Assembly (NCBI RefSeq): GCF_003261635.1
Contig: NZ_QFXK01000035.1
Location: 186,001 to 250,000, forward strand
Length of the DNA stretch: 64,000 nucleotides
Direction: 5' to 3'
From: Kribbella monticola
GTDB taxonomy: Bacteria > Actinomycetota > Actinomycetes > Propionibacteriales > Kribbellaceae
In this document: positions 1-8,313 of the stretch, piece by piece
How positions within the stretch are numbered: position 1 is the first letter of the stretch
How the letters are laid out: the number at the start of each line of letters is the position of its first letter
Notes under the pieces: generated by a model
The model's input: only the letters and a program-made list of their open reading frames with translations
Told to the model about the DNA's origin: nothing
Database searches by the model: none
Made by a program: the position numbers and the translations under genes

Positions 1-100
1 CACGCCCCGCGACGAACTCGGCCTGATGATGGCCGGCGCCTCCCGGACCGAGGCCCACGAAGCCGCGATCGAGCACCCCACCACGTTGGGAACCATCTAG
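1..100 (+). CDS. ABC transporter ATPase, C-terminal tail (partial)
   Basis: An open frame runs from the window edge (codons from base 2) to a TAG at 98-100 that directly abuts the ATG of the next gene. The 32 visible residues contain DELGLMMAG, typical of the far C-terminus of the double-cassette ATPases of BMP/simple-sugar-type nucleoside importers. With two BPD_transp_2 permeases following, the gene is most likely the ATPase of the same importer. Both nucleotide-binding cassettes lie outside the window, so the assignment rests on the tail and context. Confidence 0.7.
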   Translation, partial: TPRDELGLMMAGASRTEAHEAAIEHPTTLGTI

Positions 101-1306
101 ATGAGTACTGACACCACCACCGAGCCGGAGAAGGCCGCGCCGGTGCCGGCCAAGGAGCCGCAGCGGTCCGGGTTGCCCAGTTGGGCGATTCAGGGGCTGG
201 TCTCGCTGAGCGCGATCGTGCTGGCGCTGGTCGTCGGCGCGATCCTGATCATCATCGGCGACGACCAGGTGAAGGCCGCCGTCTCGTATTTCGGCGCCGC
301 GCCGATGGACACCTTCTCGGCCGCCTTCAGCGCTGTCGGGGAGGCGTACAAGGCGCTCGCGGCCGGCGCGATCGGCGGAGTCACCCCGATCACCGAGTCG
401 CTGACCCAGGCCACGCCGCTGATCTGCGGCGGTCTCGCGGTGTCGCTGGCGTTCCGGACCGGGCTGTTCAACATCGGCGCCCAGGGGCAGCTGATCATCG
501 GCGCGATCCTGGCCGCCTGGGTCGGGTTCGCCTGGCACCTGCCGCCCGGACTGCACCTGATCCTCGCGGTGATCGCGGGCCTGGTCGGTGGGGCGATCTG
601 GGGTGGCGTCGTCGGCCTGCTGAAGGCCCGTACCGGCGCCCACGAGGTGATCGTCACGATCATGCTCAACTACGTGGCGATCTACCTGCTCCAGTGGTTG
701 CTCACGACAACGACCTTCAAGCGTCCCGGCCGGACGGACCCGATCAGCCCGATCGTGGACGCGAACGCGCAGTACCCCCAGTTCGGCAGCACCCGGTTGC
801 ACGTGGGCTTCCTGCTCGCCCTGCTGGCCGCGGCGTTCGTCTGGTGGCTGCTGAACCGCTCGACGGTCGGCTTCGAACTGCGCGCGGTCGGCGCGAACGC
901 GGACGCCTCCCGTACCGCGGGCATGAGCGTCGGCAAGGCCTACTTCATCGCCATGCTGGTCGCCGGAGCCCTGGCGGGCCTGGCCGGAACCCAGCAGGTG
1001 CTCGGCACCGACCTGCCGCTCACCGACGGTGTGGCCGCCTCGGTCGGGTTCGACGCCATCACGGTGGCGCTGCTCGGTCGCGGTACGCCGCTCGGTACAG
1101 TGCTGGCCGGTCTGCTCTTCGGCGCCCTGAACGCCGGCGGTCTGCAGATGCAGTTGGAGACCCAGACCCCACTGACGCTGACCACTGTCCTGCAGGCCGT
1201 GATCGTGCTGTTCGTGGCCGCACCGGCCCTGGTTCGCTCGGTCTTCCGGTTCCTGCCCAAGGAACGCGGCGCCGGCACGGTCCTCGCGAAAGGCTGGAAC
1301 GGATGA
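101..1306 (+). CDS. Nucleoside-type ABC transporter permease 1
   Basis: This 401-residue integral membrane protein belongs to the BPD_transp_2 family (YufP/BmpC-like) that imports nucleosides or simple sugars. A charged, Pro-rich cytoplasmic N-terminus of about 33 residues precedes the first membrane segment, and roughly eight to ten hydrophobic segments follow. The family motif FNIGAQGQ lies near residue 122. The ATG directly follows the stop of the ATPase gene, and the stop overlaps the next permease start as ATGA, so the two permeases are translationally coupled. Downstream cdd and deoA make nucleosides the likely substrate. The periplasmic lipoprotein is expected upstream of the window. 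Confidence 0.88.
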   Translation: MSTDTTTEPEKAAPVPAKEPQRSGLPSWAIQGLVSLSAIVLALVVGAILIIIGDDQVKAAVSYFGAAPMDTFSAAFSAVGEAYKALAAGAIGGVTPITESLTQATPLICGGLAVSLAFRTGLFNIGAQGQLIIGAILAAWVGFAWHLPPGLHLILAVIAGLVGGAIWGGVVGLLKARTGAHEVIVTIMLNYVAIYLLQWLLTTTTFKRPGRTDPISPIVDANAQYPQFGSTRLHVGFLLALLAAAFVWWLLNRSTVGFELRAVGANADASRTAGMSVGKAYFIAMLVAGALAGLAGTQQVLGTDLPLTDGVAASVGFDAITVALLGRGTPLGTVLAGLLFGALNAGGLQMQLETQTPLTLTTVLQAVIVLFVAAPALVRSVFRFLPKERGAGTVLAKGWNG

Positions 1307-2592
1307 GCGAGTCGACGACGGCGGCCGACACCGTCAAGGTCCCGGCCCCGGCGGCCATCGAGGCGCCGGCCGAGCGGACCCGCCGGTTGCGGGTCGGTGG
1401 CCTGATGGTGGTCTTCGCCCTGATCGGGCTCGGCCTGGCGATCGGCACCAAGGGCGGCAAGGCGACCTTCCAGCTCACCTCGGGCGACCTGGAGAACAAC
1501 CTGCTGCACCTCCCCGCACAGCCGGTGGGCATCTTCCTCGGCATCCTCGGGCTCGCCGCCGCCGTGGCGTATGTGCTGCGCAGGATCCCGCAGCGGTACG
1601 CCGCCTGGCTGGCCGCCGTACTGGGCATCTGCTTCATCGGGGCCTTCCTGTGCTGGGCCGCCGCGGGCAAGACGTTCCCGCTGGCGAACCAGTTCCAGGG
1701 CACGCTGAACTTCGCCACGCCGCTGATCCTGGGCGCGCTGGCGGGCGTGATGTGTGAGCGTGCCGGTGTCATCAACATCGCGATCGAAGGCCAGTTCCTG
1801 GTCGGGGCCTTCACTGCCGCGGTGGTCTCCAGTACGACGCACAACAATGCGGCGGCCCTGATCGCGGCAGCGGTGACCGGTGTCCTGATGGCCGCGCTGC
1901 TCGCGGTCTTCTCGATCAAATACCTGGTCAACCAGGTGGTGCTCGGTGTCGTTCTGGTGGTGTTCGCGTCCGGGATCACCGGCTACCTCTTCGACCAGTT
2001 CCTGCAGGAGGACGCGGCGAAGCTGAACACGCCGACCGTGTTGTCGGCCGTGAAGATCCCGCTGCTCGGCGACATCCCGTTCTTCGGGCCGATCCTGTTC
2101 AACCAGACGGTGCTGGTCTACCTCACCTACATCGCGGTCGCCGTGGTGACCTTCGTGCTCTTCCAGACCCGGTGGGGCCTGCGGATCCGGGCGGTCGGCG
2201 AGCACCCGAAGGCGGCCGACACGGTCGGTATCAGGGTCAAGCGGGTCCGGTACTCCGCAGTGCTGGCGGCGGGCATCCTCGCCGGTCTCGGCGGCTCCTT
2301 CTTCACGGTCGGGTATGCCGGGTCGTTCAGCAAGGAGATGACCGCCGGCAACGGGTTCATCGCGCTGGCAGCGTTGATCATGGGCCGCTGGCATCCGATC
2401 GGCGCGATGGTAGCGGCGTTGTTCTTCGGCTTCGCGACCCAGCTGCAGTCGCAGTTGCAGATCATCCAGACCCCGATCCCCGGCGAACTGTTGCTGATGG
2501 CCCCTTACCTGGCCACCGTGATCGCCGTCGCGGGCCTGGTCGGCAGGGTGAGAGCCCCCAAGGCGGACGGTGAGCCCTACGTCACCGAATGA
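1303..2592 (+). CDS. Nucleoside-type ABC transporter permease 2
   Basis: This 429-residue BPD_transp_2 permease is the partner of the preceding gene. It begins with ATG at 1303 inside the upstream stop (ATGA). It has a Pro/Ala-rich cytoplasmic N-terminus, an extra pair of hydrophobic segments near residues 30-120, and the permease-2 signature INIAIEGQ near residue 160, which contrasts with NIGAQGQ in permease 1 and is characteristic of heterodimeric nucleoside importers. The 3' end overlaps the chosen start of cdd by 23 bases. A longer open frame beginning at 181 is only an upstream extension through permease 1 in another frame. Confidence 0.88.
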   Translation: MSESTTAADTVKVPAPAAIEAPAERTRRLRVGGLMVVFALIGLGLAIGTKGGKATFQLTSGDLENNLLHLPAQPVGIFLGILGLAAAVAYVLRRIPQRYAAWLAAVLGICFIGAFLCWAAAGKTFPLANQFQGTLNFATPLILGALAGVMCERAGVINIAIEGQFLVGAFTAAVVSSTTHNNAAALIAAAVTGVLMAALLAVFSIKYLVNQVVLGVVLVVFASGITGYLFDQFLQEDAAKLNTPTVLSAVKIPLLGDIPFFGPILFNQTVLVYLTYIAVAVVTFVLFQTRWGLRIRAVGEHPKAADTVGIRVKRVRYSAVLAAGILAGLGGSFFTVGYAGSFSKEMTAGNGFIALAALIMGRWHPIGAMVAALFFGFATQLQSQLQIIQTPIPGELLLMAPYLATVIAVAGLVGRVRAPKADGEPYVTE

Positions 2593-3043
2593 GCCCGAAC
2601 CCGTTGCGTCCGAAGCAGTGAGGGGCAGGACCCCCGCTTCTTCGGACGCTAGCGGGGGGATTGATTGGGAAGCTTTGCGGGCGGTGGCCGTTGAGGCGAT
2701 GGGGCGTGCCTATGCGCCGTACTCCGGGTTCCCGGTGGGGGCTGCGGCGGTGGTGGACGACGGGCGGGTTGTTGCCGGGTGCAACGTGGAGAACGCGTCG
2801 TACGGGCTGACCTTGTGTGCCGAGTGTGGGCTGGTGTCCGAGTTGCACCGGACCGGTGGTGGGCGGCTGGTCGCGTTCACCTGTGTGGACCACAACGGCG
2901 AACTGCTGACGCCGTGCGGGCGGTGCCGCCAGTTGCTGTACGAGCACGGCGGCCCGACGCTCCAGATCGAGACCCACGGCGGAAGCCGGCCGATGAGCGA
3001 ACTACTGCCCGACGCGTTCGGGCCGGAACGAATGGGGGAGTAA
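2570..3043 (+). CDS. cdd: Cytidine deaminase
   Basis: The enzyme deaminates cytidine and deoxycytidine to uridine and deoxyuridine. The tetrameric-type catalytic motifs are present: CAE (zinc ligand Cys83 with the proton-shuttle Glu85) and PCGRC (Cys116 and Cys119). The family-like part begins at IDW, residue 31, and ends at the usual length for a 130-residue enzyme. The first 30 residues are atypical and are partly encoded by a palindromic repeat at 2604-2649. Starts available are GTG 2570 and GTG 2618; neither has a convincing ribosome-binding site, and no ATG lies in frame between them and the conserved region. deoA starts directly at 3044, one base after the stop codon ends. Confidence 0.9.
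   Translation: MSPTSPNEPEPVASEAVRGRTPASSDASGGIDWEALRAVAVEAMGRAYAPYSGFPVGAAAVVDDGRVVAGCNVENASYGLTLCAECGLVSELHRTGGGRLVAFTCVDHNGELLTPCGRCRQLLYEHGGPTLQIETHGGSRPMSELLPDAFGPERMGE
2604..2649. repeat. Palindromic repeat, copy 1
   Basis: An inverted repeat with arms GCGTCCGAAG (2606-2615) and CTTCGGACGC (2640-2649) encloses a centre containing GTGAGGGGCAGGACCC. The same arm sequence and nearly the same centre recur at 34002-34049. This copy lies at the permease/cdd junction and is translated as part of the Cdd N-terminus. Element class is unknown; it resembles a REP-like or miniature element. Confidence 0.7.
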
Positions 3044-4330
3044 GTGGCAGGCTTCGACGCCGTCGACGTGATCCGGACCAAGCGGGACAAAGGTGAGCTG
3101 ACCGACGGGCAGATCGACTGGGTGATCGACGCCTACACCAAGGGCGACGTCGCCGACGAGCAGATGTCTTCGCTGGCGATGGCCATCCTCCTGAACGGGA
3201 TGAACCGGCGGGAGATCGCCCGCTGGACCGACGCGATGATCGCCTCCGGCGAACGGATGGACTTCGCGAAGCTGTCCCGGCCGACCGCGGACAAGCACTC
3301 CACCGGCGGCGTCGGCGACAAGATCACGTTGCCGCTCGCGCCGCTGGTCGCCGCGTGCGGAGTCGCCGTACCGCAGCTTTCTGGCCGCGGCCTCGGCCAC
3401 ACCGGCGGCACGCTGGACAAGCTGGAGTCGATCCCGGGCTGGCGGGCGGCTTTGTCGAACGAGGAAATGATGAGCCAGCTCGAGGATGTCGGCGCGGTGA
3501 TCTGCGCGGCCGGCGACGGGCTGGCCCCGGCGGACAAGAAGCTGTACGCGCTCCGCGACGTGACCGGTACGGTCGAGGCGATCCCGTTGATCGCCAGCTC
3601 GATCATGAGCAAGAAGATTGCCGAGGGCACCGGTGCGCTGGTGCTCGACGTGAAGGTCGGATCCGGCGCGTTCATGAAGGACGTCGCGAACGCCCGCGAG
3701 CTGGCCGAGACGATGGTTGCTCTCGGCACCGATGCGGGGGTGAAGACGGTCGCGCTGCTGACCGACATGTCGACGCCGCTCGGCCTGACGGCCGGGAACG
3801 CCTTGGAGGTCAGGGAATCCGTCGAGGTACTGGCCGGTGGCGGACCGGCCGACGTGGTCGAGCTGACCATCGCGCTGGCGACCGAGATGCTGGCGGCCGC
3901 CGGTGTGACCGACGTCGATCCCGCGGAGAAGCTGCGCGACGGTACGGCGATGGACGCCTGGAACCGGATGATCTCGGCCCAGGGCGGCGACCCGTCGGCC
4001 GAGCTTCCGGTGGCGCCGGAGCAGCACGTCGTGAAGGCATCGTCCACCGGCGTACTGACGGCGATGGACGCGCTGGCGGTCGGAGTCGCCGCCTGGCGCC
4101 TCGGCGCGGGCCGCGCTCGCAAGGAAGACCCGGTCTCCGCGGTCGCCGGAGTCGAGTTGCACGCGAAACCAGGTGATTCGGTGACCGAGGGACAACCGCT
4201 GCTCACCCTGCATGCGGACGACACGAGCCGCTTCGACCGCGCACTCGAGTCGCTCGCCGACGCAGTACAGATCTCAGCGGACGGACGCTACGAGCCGACG
4301 CCGCTGGTGATCGACCGCATCACTGCCTGA
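3044..4330 (+). CDS. deoA: Thymidine (pyrimidine-nucleoside) phosphorylase
   Basis: This 428-residue enzyme phosphorolyses thymidine, deoxyuridine or uridine to base and (deoxy)ribose-1-phosphate. It shows the N-terminal helical domain (about 1-65), the phosphate-binding KHSTGGVGDK loop near residues 85-95, the family signature SGRGLGHTGGTLDK near 113-126, and the C-terminal PYNP domain (about 340-428). The GTG start follows the cdd stop without a gap, so both probably share the transporter mRNA. The product deoxyribose-1-phosphate would feed the mutase at 34 kb and deoC at 27 kb. Length is normal. Confidence 0.95.
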   Translation: MAGFDAVDVIRTKRDKGELTDGQIDWVIDAYTKGDVADEQMSSLAMAILLNGMNRREIARWTDAMIASGERMDFAKLSRPTADKHSTGGVGDKITLPLAPLVAACGVAVPQLSGRGLGHTGGTLDKLESIPGWRAALSNEEMMSQLEDVGAVICAAGDGLAPADKKLYALRDVTGTVEAIPLIASSIMSKKIAEGTGALVLDVKVGSGAFMKDVANARELAETMVALGTDAGVKTVALLTDMSTPLGLTAGNALEVRESVEVLAGGGPADVVELTIALATEMLAAAGVTDVDPAEKLRDGTAMDAWNRMISAQGGDPSAELPVAPEQHVVKASSTGVLTAMDALAVGVAAWRLGAGRARKEDPVSAVAGVELHAKPGDSVTEGQPLLTLHADDTSRFDRALESLADAVQISADGRYEPTPLVIDRITA

Positions 4331-4339
4331 TCGCCGCGG

Positions 4340-4365
4340 CGGGATGGGCCTCGGCGCCCCTCCCG
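4340..4365. terminator. Hairpin between convergent deoA and lipoprotein genes
   Basis: CGGGATGGGC (4340-4349) pairs with GCCCCTCCCG (4356-4365) with one mismatch and a six-base loop. It sits in the 45-base gap between convergent genes and could end transcription from both sides. No T-run follows. Confidence 0.45.
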
Positions 4366-4375
4366 TGGTGGCGCG

Positions 4376-5056
4376 TCAGCCGGCTTTGCGGGTCTGGGAT
4401 TGCTTCTGCTGCTTCGTGATGGTGGCGGCGAGGGCGGTGTCAGGGGTGAGGCCGGCGGTCAGCTCGCCGGTCTGAGTGACCGTGATCTCGGTGACCAGGG
4501 TGCCGACGACGAAGCTGGTCTCGGCGATCGCCTCGGAGCGGCCGACCGAGGTGGAGACGACGGTTCTCCCGTCGGTGAGCGCGTCCGGAACTCCTGGCAC
4601 GGTGAACGGCCGATCGTGGGGCTCCTGCGCCCAGAATCCACGTCGCAAGGTGTCCGCCTGAGTCTTGGAGCCGACGCGGAAGATCTGCACGGTGATGTGC
4701 TTCCTGCGGTCCGCGCTGGTCCGGTACGACCGGTAGCCCTCGGCGAAGTGCGCGTTCAGCAGCAGGGCGCGGTCCTTGGCCGGTTCCGCGGACAACGCGT
4801 CGAGATACGACTCCCGGCTGAACGGCCCGCTCTGCTCGGCCGGATCCGCGGAGTCCCCGGCCACCGAGCCGGCCGGTACGACGATCAGCCCAGCGAGCCC
4901 GTTCGTCGAGCGTTCGGCCGCCGGGGGAGCGGATGGTGCCGCGGCAATCGCGGCGGCTTCGGGTCCATCGGCCGTCGCGGCACCGGCGGTGTTCCCGCAT
5001 CCGGTCACGACCAGCGCACTCAGTACTACGGCGACGCCGGGAGCAGCACGCCTCAC
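4376..5056 (-). CDS. Secreted lipoprotein of unknown function
   Basis: This 226-residue protein starts at GTG 5056 with GGAGG five bases upstream. The N-terminus has two arginines, a hydrophobic stretch and the lipobox VTGC (Cys20), so the mature protein is probably anchored to the outer face of the membrane. An Ala/Pro-rich linker of about 50 residues precedes a globular part of about 150 residues that contains YRSYR, FRVGSKTQADTL and TSVGRSEAIAET. It resembles actinobacterial lipoproteins of no known function. It is monocistronic and convergent with deoA. I do not recognise an enzymatic motif. Confidence 0.8.
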   Translation of the reverse strand: MRRAAPGVAVVLSALVVTGCGNTAGAATADGPEAAAIAAAPSAPPAAERSTNGLAGLIVVPAGSVAGDSADPAEQSGPFSRESYLDALSAEPAKDRALLLNAHFAEGYRSYRTSADRRKHITVQIFRVGSKTQADTLRRGFWAQEPHDRPFTVPGVPDALTDGRTVVSTSVGRSEAIAETSFVVGTLVTEITVTQTGELTAGLTPDTALAATITKQQKQSQTRKAG

Positions 5057-5141
5057 AATTCCTCCGCCTGTCAGGGATCCCGAGCCTCGATCGGACCAGA
5101 CGAAGATGAACGCCAGACGAATACGACAACTGCAGCAGGTG

Positions 5142-6035
5142 CTACGCAGCGGTATGCAAAGCTGCTGCGACTGCTTCCACAGCAGGCGTTCGGGTCGCCC
5201 GGGTCAGCAGGAAGACCTCGCGAGTGAGATCGCCCTCGGCCAGGGAGCGGACCGCGACACCCGGCACGCCGTAGCCGAGGACGAGATCGGGCAGCAGCGC
5301 GCAGGCGCCCGTGGTACGGACCATTTCGACGAGGATCAGGAAGTCGTCGGAGGCGTAGCGCAGGTCGGGTTCGAAGCCGCCGAGTTCGCGGCAGGCGCGG
5401 ATCTGCATCTCGCGGTGGCCGGTGCCCGGTTGGCAGGCGGCCCATCGAGCGCCGGACAGTTCTGCCATCCGTACCCGCTCGCCGGCCGCCAGCGGATGCG
5501 TTTCGGGCAGAACCAGGCGCACCTGTTCGCGGACCAGCGACTCCCGGGTCAGGTCGTCGTGAACGGGCCGCGGCCGGCCGGAGTACTCGTCGCCGACCAG
5601 CGCGTCGAGCTGGCGCAGGCGAAGGGCGGGCACGGCCTCCTCGACCTCGGCCTCGGTGACCTCGATCCGGATACCGGGATGGCTGTCGGCCAGCGCGGCG
5701 ACCGCGGGCGCCACGATCCGCAGGAAGGCGGATTGGAAGGCAGACACCCGTACGACGCCTGCCGGGTGTCCCGCGGCGATGGCTGCCACCTCGGCCTCGG
5801 CGGCTTCCATCCCGTCGAGCAGCGTGGCCGCGTGCCTCACCAGGACCTGGCCCGCGTCGGTGAGTCGCACATTCCGGCCGCTGCGTTCGAGCAGTTTGGC
5901 GCCCGCCTCGCGCTCGAGGACCGCGAGCTGCTGCGAGATCGCGCTCGGGGTGTAGCCGAGCGCGCGGGCGGCGCCGTGGACGGTACCGCGGGCGTCGAGT
6001 TCGCGCAGGAGGCGTAAGCGGCGGAGGTCGAGCAT
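5142..6035 (-). CDS. LysR-family transcriptional regulator
   Basis: A 297-residue LysR protein. The winged HTH covers residues 1-60, with AARALGYTPSAISQQLAVLE as the recognition region, followed by a linker helix and the two-lobed effector domain (about 88-290). It is divergent from the DMT exporter at 6111 and probably controls it, as is usual for LysR genes. A small inverted repeat, AGCATC-N7-GATGCT (6031-6049), overlaps its start codon and could be an autoregulatory site. Effector unknown. Confidence 0.9.
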   Translation of the reverse strand: MLDLRRLRLLRELDARGTVHGAARALGYTPSAISQQLAVLEREAGAKLLERSGRNVRLTDAGQVLVRHAATLLDGMEAAEAEVAAIAAGHPAGVVRVSAFQSAFLRIVAPAVAALADSHPGIRIEVTEAEVEEAVPALRLRQLDALVGDEYSGRPRPVHDDLTRESLVREQVRLVLPETHPLAAGERVRMAELSGARWAACQPGTGHREMQIRACRELGGFEPDLRYASDDFLILVEMVRTTGACALLPDLVLGYGVPGVAVRSLAEGDLTREVFLLTRATRTPAVEAVAAALHTAA

Positions 6036-6049
6036 CGTTCACAGATGCT
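6031..6049. promoter_or_regulatory. Candidate LysR operator
   Basis: AGCATC (6031-6036) and GATGCT (6044-6049) form a perfect six-base inverted repeat around a seven-base spacer in the gap between divergent LysR and DMT genes. It contains ATC/GAT half-sites typical of LysR proteins. Six-base arms could occur by chance. Confidence 0.35.
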
Positions 6050-6110
6050 ACCCAATTCCGTGCACAAAGAGCAGATGGACGTGAACAGTCGGCGGTGTCA
6101 GCATCGGTGC

Positions 6111-7226
6111 GTGGGTGCCCTCTTCTGCCTCTTGTCCGCCGCCTGTTTCGGCGCGATGGCGATCTTCGGGAAGTACGCGTACGACGCCCGGGTCGACGTC
6201 GCGGATCTCCTCCTGTTGCGGTTCGTGATCGCTGCCGTGCTGTTGCTCGTCGTCGCCCGGGCGACCGGCGCGCTGCGGAACCTGCCGCGACGCTCGATCG
6301 CGGGCGCGCTCGCGATGGGTGGGATCGGCTACGCGACCCAGTCGGGTTTGTTCTTCGGCGCGCTCCAGCGGATGGACGCGTCCCTGCTCGCGTTGATCCT
6401 CTACGCCTACCCGACCCTCGTGATGCTCGGCGCGATCGCCCTCGGCCGCGAGCGGGCGTCCGTACGCCGGGTCGTCGCGCTGGTGATCGCCTCGGTGGGG
6501 ACAGTCCTCGTCCTCGGCGCGGCCGCGGCGGGTGGGCTCGACGCGCTCGGTACGGCGATGGGCTTCGGGGCGGCCATCGCGTACACGGTCTACATCCTGG
6601 TGGGGGATCGGCTCGGACCCGCGATTCCGCCGTTGGCGTTGGCCGCGTTGGTTTGCACCGGAGCGGTCGGAACATTCGGGGTGGTCAGCCTGGTTCGCGG
6701 CGGGCCTGAGTTGGGCTTCGATGCCGCCGGTTGGGGCTGGGTGTCGGCGATCGCCGTCGTCAGCACGGTGGCGGCGATCGTCCTGTTCTTCGCCGGAGTC
6801 GCCCGCGTCGGCCCGTCGACCGCCTCGATCCTGTCGACCCTGGAACCGGTGGTCACGGTCGCCCTGGCAGCAGCCGTCTTTCACGAGTCGCTAGGCGCCG
6901 TCCAGTTGGCCGGGGGCGCCTTGGTCCTGACAGCCGCTGTCGTCATCCAGCCGATGAGTCCTGGATTGGTCAGGAGGTGGCGGGGACGTTCAGTGGTTGG
7001 TGGTGGTGAGGAGTTCGGTGATGCGGCGGCGGGCCGCCTTGGGGCTCAGGGGTTCGCAGCCGGCGTCGAGGCAGCGGCGGACGACGCGGGGGTCGTCGCG
7101 GAGCAGCAGGAGGCCTCGGCGGAGCAGGGTGAGCGGAGGCTTGCGGTGTTCGCGGAGGTCTCGCTGGAAGCGGCGGGCGAAGGTGACGAGGCGGTGGTGG
7201 CGGACGCAGATCGCTGCCGCCAGTAG
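6111..7226 (+). CDS. EamA/DMT-family exporter with antisense-overlapping tail
   Basis: A ten-segment membrane protein with two EamA halves, likely exporting a metabolite or amino acid. From GTG 6111 it is 371 residues; ATG 6075 and ATG 6045 are alternatives, but the added residues are polar and do not look like EamA N-termini. The second EamA repeat ends near residue 285. The frame then continues without a stop for about 85 residues of Gly/Ala/Glu-rich sequence that is the complement of the gene on the other strand (6990-7595). The family usually ends near residue 300, so the tail looks like a lost stop codon. LysR at 5142-6035 is the likely regulator. Confidence 0.8.
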   Translation: MGALFCLLSAACFGAMAIFGKYAYDARVDVADLLLLRFVIAAVLLLVVARATGALRNLPRRSIAGALAMGGIGYATQSGLFFGALQRMDASLLALILYAYPTLVMLGAIALGRERASVRRVVALVIASVGTVLVLGAAAAGGLDALGTAMGFGAAIAYTVYILVGDRLGPAIPPLALAALVCTGAVGTFGVVSLVRGGPELGFDAAGWGWVSAIAVVSTVAAIVLFFAGVARVGPSTASILSTLEPVVTVALAAAVFHESLGAVQLAGGALVLTAAVVIQPMSPGLVRRWRGRSVVGGGEEFGDAAAGRLGAQGFAAGVEAAADDAGVVAEQQEASAEQGERRLAVFAEVSLEAAGEGDEAVVADADRCRQ

Positions 7227-7595
7227 TCCGCGATCGCGCAGCGCGCCGACGATCTGGTCCGCGAAGATGCCTTCGGCAATCACCAGCGGCGAGCCCTCGG
7301 TCGAGACCGGCCGGTGCCCGACCGTGCCGTCGGCGGAGATGTCGTAGATCGGCATGTCCGCGCTACCCGTCGTACAGAGTGTCTCCAGGGCGGCGACCGC
7401 GCGATCGCCGTCCCATGAACCAGGGTGGTCCCAGTCGACGATCCCGAGCGGCGAACGCGGCATCGCCTCGTCGTCACCGTTGCGGTAGAAGTCGTCCAGC
7501 CGCACCACCGGCAACCCGGTCAGCTCCGCCAGATGAGACTTCCCGGTCCCCGAAGGTCCCGCCAGCAACACCACACGCGCACTCACCCGCGCCAT
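6990..7595 (-). CDS. Uridine-kinase-like P-loop protein
   Basis: This 201-residue protein starts at ATG 7595. The P-loop GPSGTGKS is at residues 13-20, followed by the substrate-region motifs LDDFYRNGDD and DWDHPGSWD characteristic of the uridine/phosphoribulokinase family. It could phosphorylate uridine or a related nucleoside or sugar; no direct evidence fixes the substrate. An open frame extends upstream to 8021, but the additional residues are low-complexity and antisense to the membrane-protein gene. The 3' end overlaps the exporter tail by 237 bases in antisense. Confidence 0.82.
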   Translation of the reverse strand: MARVSARVVLLAGPSGTGKSHLAELTGLPVVRLDDFYRNGDDEAMPRSPLGIVDWDHPGSWDGDRAVAALETLCTTGSADMPIYDISADGTVGHRPVSTEGSPLVIAEGIFADQIVGALRDRGLLAAAICVRHHRLVTFARRFQRDLREHRKPPLTLLRRGLLLLRDDPRVVRRCLDAGCEPLSPKAARRRITELLTTTNH

Positions 7596-7704
7596 TCTCC
7601 GCCATCGACGCCGGGATGCATAAAGCTGCAGCGGGAGCCGATCGCCGTAACGCTGCGTCTGCCCAGTGCGATATGCGGGCGAGACCGAGCGGCGGGGGTG
7701 GGCG

Positions 7705-8106
7705 GTGCGGCTGACGGTGGGTGGCGTACTCGTGTACGCCGGAATGGCGCTGCTACTGGTCATCCAGACCGCGCGGCTGGTCACGATGGACCAGCTCTGG
7801 ACGGACGGCGTTTCCGTTGCGTCGGTCGGGCTTGTCGCGGTTTCTGCTGCGGCGGCGCTGCTGTTCCTGACTGCGGTGGTGACAAGGCAGCCGTTGATCG
7901 AAGGCGACGGACCGTGGTTCATCACCATGGGCTGGGCCCTGCTGATCGCTCTGACCGCGCTCTCCTTCGTGATCTCGCTGTCGTCGTCGCTGGCGTCCGA
8001 CGAGGCGGTCTGGGTGACCATCCCGGCGGTGTTCGTGCCGTTCTGGGTGCGGAAGCTGGAGGAGTCCTACCGCGAGGGCGTCGACGAGGCCCGCCGCGAG
8101 CGCTGA
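7705..8106 (+). CDS. Small integral membrane protein of unknown function
   Basis: A 133-residue protein with about four hydrophobic segments and a charged C-terminal tail ending RREGVDEARRER-like, probably cytoplasmic. GTG 7705 is chosen because GGCGGGGG lies six bases upstream; GTG 7666 would add 13 polar residues without a ribosome-binding site. It is divergent from the kinase gene and followed by a 207-base gap. I do not recognise the family. Confidence 0.65.
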   Translation: MRLTVGGVLVYAGMALLLVIQTARLVTMDQLWTDGVSVASVGLVAVSAAAALLFLTAVVTRQPLIEGDGPWFITMGWALLIALTALSFVISLSSSLASDEAVWVTIPAVFVPFWVRKLEESYREGVDEARRER

Positions 8107-8238
8107 CGCCCGCCGGCCTGTACGCCGTACGTCCACTCGCCCTCTTCGCGTGTCCGCCGGCTCCTCGATGCTCAATTGTGCGTCGGCGCGCTCGGATGTG
8201 GCGTGAAGTCTTGACACCTGACAGTGGCGACCGGTTCA

Positions 8239-8274
8239 CTCACACCTAATGAGCGGCGGGGCGCTCATGTGAGC
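8239..8274. promoter_or_regulatory. Candidate operator region of the polyol operon
   Basis: Two CTCA/TGAG dyads occur in the leader: CTCA-N7-TGAG (8239-8253) and the tighter GCTCATGTGAGC (8263-8274). Their centres are about two helical turns apart. They lie downstream of a consensus-like -35 hexamer TTGACA (8211-8216); a matching -10 is unclear. The SorC-type regulator in the operon is the obvious candidate ligand. Inference from position and symmetry only. Confidence 0.4.
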
Positions 8275-8313
8275 GAGGGCCGGGTAGGGATGTCGACGGC
8301 GAAGGAGCAACTC

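Noticed and set aside
940..2394. 484-codon antisense open frame over the permeases
   Set aside because: Low-complexity Arg/Asp/Gln-rich translation and complete overlap with a convincing permease.
6990..8021. N-terminal extension of the uridine-kinase-like protein
   Set aside because: Residues before ATG 7595 are low-complexity and antisense to the membrane-protein gene.
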